Assembly (NCBI GenBank): GCA_013001935.1
Contig: JABDKZ010000195.1
Location: 1-8,340, forward strand
DNA from: Maribacter sp.
GTDB lineage: Bacteria; Bacteroidota; Bacteroidia; Flavobacteriales; Flavobacteriaceae
Direction: 5' to 3'
Length of the DNA: 8,340 nucleotides
The translations under genes were made by a program, and so were the position numbers. The notes below the pieces were generated by a model. It made no database searches, was not told the DNA's origin, and saw only the letters and a program-made list of their open reading frames with translations. Positions 6,936 to 8,340 of the stretch are shown piece by piece; the first letter of the stretch is position 1; each line of letters starts with the position of its first letter.

Positions 6936-7601
6936 AGAAAAGTAATACTGTTCACTACATTACTATTTGCAATACAATTAAATGCCCAAGATTTAAATGA
7001 GGAGGACTGGGGTTCATGGATAATGCTCTATGGTACTAATAAGATTTCGAATGGTTTAGATGTCATCACTGAATTTAGATTACATCACTATAAACTCTTC
7101 AAAGATTTAGATAATCAGTTTATAAGACTTGGACTTACTTATGAACTTACTCCTGGGATCTCAGTAACTGCCGGTTATATTCATCAATATTCCCAAACAC
7201 GCAATAATATCAATATTTCAGAAAATAGACCTTATGAAGAAATTACCTTGAAAAACAAGTTTAAAAAGTTCAAAATAGCACATCGTTACCGATTAGAGCA
7301 TCAGTGGATAAATATACTTGGAAGCACTAAATTTAATAATAGGTTTCGGTATCGCTTTCGGATTACGCATCCTTTATCTGAACATTATTACCTCATGGCA
7401 ATGAACGAACTATTCTTAAATTTTCAAGATCCTATTTTTAACCAAAACAGACTACAAATAGGCCTTGGCTATGCTTTTGACCCAAACCTGAAATTAGAAT
7501 TGGGGTATTTAAAGAATCATTTCAATGCCGCTAATTTTGATATACTTAGAATTGGAATCATATTTAATACTGATTTAAGAAAGCAACCTAAATCTGATTA
7601 A
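6933..7601 (+). CDS. DUF2490 family protein, probable outer-membrane beta-barrel
   Basis: From the TTG start the product is 222 residues with a signal peptide (1 to about 19, ending LNAQ). The mature protein begins DLNEEDWGSWIMLYG and consists of alternating aromatic/hydrophobic and polar residues. These look like transmembrane beta strands: DVITEFRLHHYKLF, FIRLGLTYEL, ISVTAGYIHQYSQ, KIAHRYRLEHQWI, FRYRFRITHPL, YLMAMNELFLNF, NRLQIGLGYAFD, LKLELGYLKNHF and FDILRIGIIFNTD. The motifs RYRLEHQW, RFRYRFR and NRLQIGLGY are typical of the DUF2490 family, which is widespread in Bacteroidota and has no established function. An outer-membrane location is inferred from strand pattern and export signal. 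The gene has its own likely promoter, stands after a strong terminator, and ends 65 nt before the hydrolase gene, which might be co-transcribed. Confidence 0.85.
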   Translation: MRKVILFTTLLFAIQLNAQDLNEEDWGSWIMLYGTNKISNGLDVITEFRLHHYKLFKDLDNQFIRLGLTYELTPGISVTAGYIHQYSQTRNNINISENRPYEEITLKNKFKKFKIAHRYRLEHQWINILGSTKFNNRFRYRFRITHPLSEHYYLMAMNELFLNFQDPIFNQNRLQIGLGYAFDPNLKLELGYLKNHFNAANFDILRIGIIFNTDLRKQPKSD

Positions 7602-7666
7602 AGCATTTGGATTAAGTATTTTAGTTGCTTTACGACCTATCTGTAACACCTAAATATTTGAATTGA

Positions 7667-8340
7667 ATGAATCTGCAAAAAATAGAATTCAAAAATAAAG
7701 AGGGCCATTCTTTAGTAGGGAGATTAGAACTTCCTGTGCATCAGCACCCACACAATTTCGCCATCTTTGCTCACTGTTTTACTTGTAACAAAAATCTTGC
7801 TGCAGTCAGGAATATAGGCAAGGCCTTGACCTCTAATGGATTCGGGGTATTGCGCTTTGATTTTACCGGATTGGGTGAAAGTGAGGGCGATTTTGGTGAC
7901 ACAAATTTTTCTGGAAACGTCGAGGATTTAATTGCTGCAGCGACTTTTCTGAAAAGTAATTACAGTGCTCCTAGCCTATTGATCGGTCATTCGTTGGGTG
8001 GTGCTGCCGTTATTTATGCTGCGGCCCGAGTAAACTCGGTCAAAGCGGTTGCCACAATTGGAGCCCCATCGAACCCCAAACATGTGCAACATTTACTGCA
8101 AAGTAGTCTTCAAGAGATTACCCAAAAGGGCAAAGCAATTGTGAATCTAAGTGGTAGGGATTTCACCATAAAGAAACAGTTTTTAGACGATTTAGAACAT
8201 ACGGCTTTGCCGGAAACAGTGAAAAATCTTCGCAAACCCCTTTTGATTATGCATTCCCCGCAGGATAATACTGTAGGGATAAAAAATGCAGAAGAAATCT
8301 ATAAAGCCGCCCATCATCCTAAAAGTTTTATTTCGCTGGA
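7667..8340 (+). CDS. Alpha/beta hydrolase, probably the N-terminal half of a hydrolase-OsmC fusion (partial)
   Basis: The frame opens at ATG 7667 and runs open to the right edge (224 complete codons). It is a cytoplasmic-type alpha/beta hydrolase with no signal peptide. Visible motifs are the oxyanion-loop region FAHCFTCNKN (34-43), LRFDFTGLGESEGDF (62-76), the nucleophile elbow GHSLGG with Ser109, and the acid-loop HSPQDNTVG with Asp200. The catalytic His should lie just beyond the window. AHCFTCNKNL, the DFTGLGESEGDF stretch and FTIKKQFLDDLE (166-177) are characteristic of bifunctional alpha/beta hydrolase/OsmC proteins of about 400 residues, in which an OsmC-like peroxiredoxin domain follows. 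That second half is an inference, since it is off the window. The substrate is unknown; OsmC domains reduce organic hydroperoxides. No Shine-Dalgarno or clear promoter is seen in the 65-nt gap upstream. Confidence 0.85.
   Translation, partial: MNLQKIEFKNKEGHSLVGRLELPVHQHPHNFAIFAHCFTCNKNLAAVRNIGKALTSNGFGVLRFDFTGLGESEGDFGDTNFSGNVEDLIAAATFLKSNYSAPSLLIGHSLGGAAVIYAAARVNSVKAVATIGAPSNPKHVQHLLQSSLQEITQKGKAIVNLSGRDFTIKKQFLDDLEHTALPETVKNLRKPLLIMHSPQDNTVGIKNAEEIYKAAHHPKSFISL

Noticed and set aside
7599..7632. TAAAGCA/TGCTTTA inverted repeat after the DUF2490 gene as a terminator
   Set aside because: Arms of 7 bp are separated by a 20-nt loop, overlap the stop codon, and have no T-tract; chance is sufficient.
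7651..7660. TAAATATTTG as a promoter -7 box for the hydrolase gene
   Set aside because: The spacing between TA and TTTG is two bases too long, and the start codon is only 7 nt downstream, which would make an almost leaderless transcript.
1..8340. Defence island, mobile element, CRISPR or biosynthetic cluster
   Set aside because: No transposase, integrase, nuclease, direct-repeat array, tRNA or toxin-antitoxin pair was seen; gene families and composition look like core or ordinary accessory flavobacterial chromosome.

Overview
The window looks like ordinary chromosomal DNA from a marine-type member of the Bacteroidota, most likely Flavobacteriaceae. The evidence is low G+C, gene starts with almost no Shine-Dalgarno sequence, several secreted proteins whose signal peptides end just before or after Gln (…LFSQ, …ILSQ, …LNAQ), promoter-like boxes close to the Bacteroidota TAnnTTTG -7 element, and gene families typical of that group. 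These are a ThuA-domain lipoprotein, a giant BNR/VPS10-like propeller protein, a DUF2490 barrel, and an alpha/beta hydrolase of the OsmC-fused kind. Species cannot be named from this alone.

Layout: (1) positions 1-499, minus strand, 5' part of a ThuA-domain lipoprotein gene cut by the window edge; (2) 500-609, divergent intergenic region; (3) 610-2436, plus strand, a tight two-gene unit of a YdeI/OmpD-associated-family protein and a secreted metal-dependent amidohydrolase, 3 nt apart; (4) 2562-3347, an integral-membrane CDP-alcohol phosphatidyltransferase; (5) 3430-6672, a secreted 1080-residue Asp-box beta-propeller protein, followed by a clear rho-independent terminator at 6694-6728; (6) 6933-7601, a DUF2490 outer-membrane-barrel candidate starting at TTG, with the best promoter match in the window upstream; (7) 7667-8340, an alpha/beta hydrolase cut by the right edge. 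No gene-free stretch exceeds 300 bases; the longest is 6673-6932.

Most products are predicted to act in the envelope (lipoprotein, periplasmic or secreted enzymes, membrane lipid synthase, outer-membrane barrel), but apart from the YdeI-family/amidohydrolase pair there is no sequence evidence that they form one pathway. I found no tRNA, rRNA, CRISPR array, insertion sequence, phage gene or defence system. I do not see a convincing undescribed system here. The points most worth a second look are the architecture of the propeller protein, the AT-rich hairpins in three intergenic regions, and the TTG start of the DUF2490 gene.
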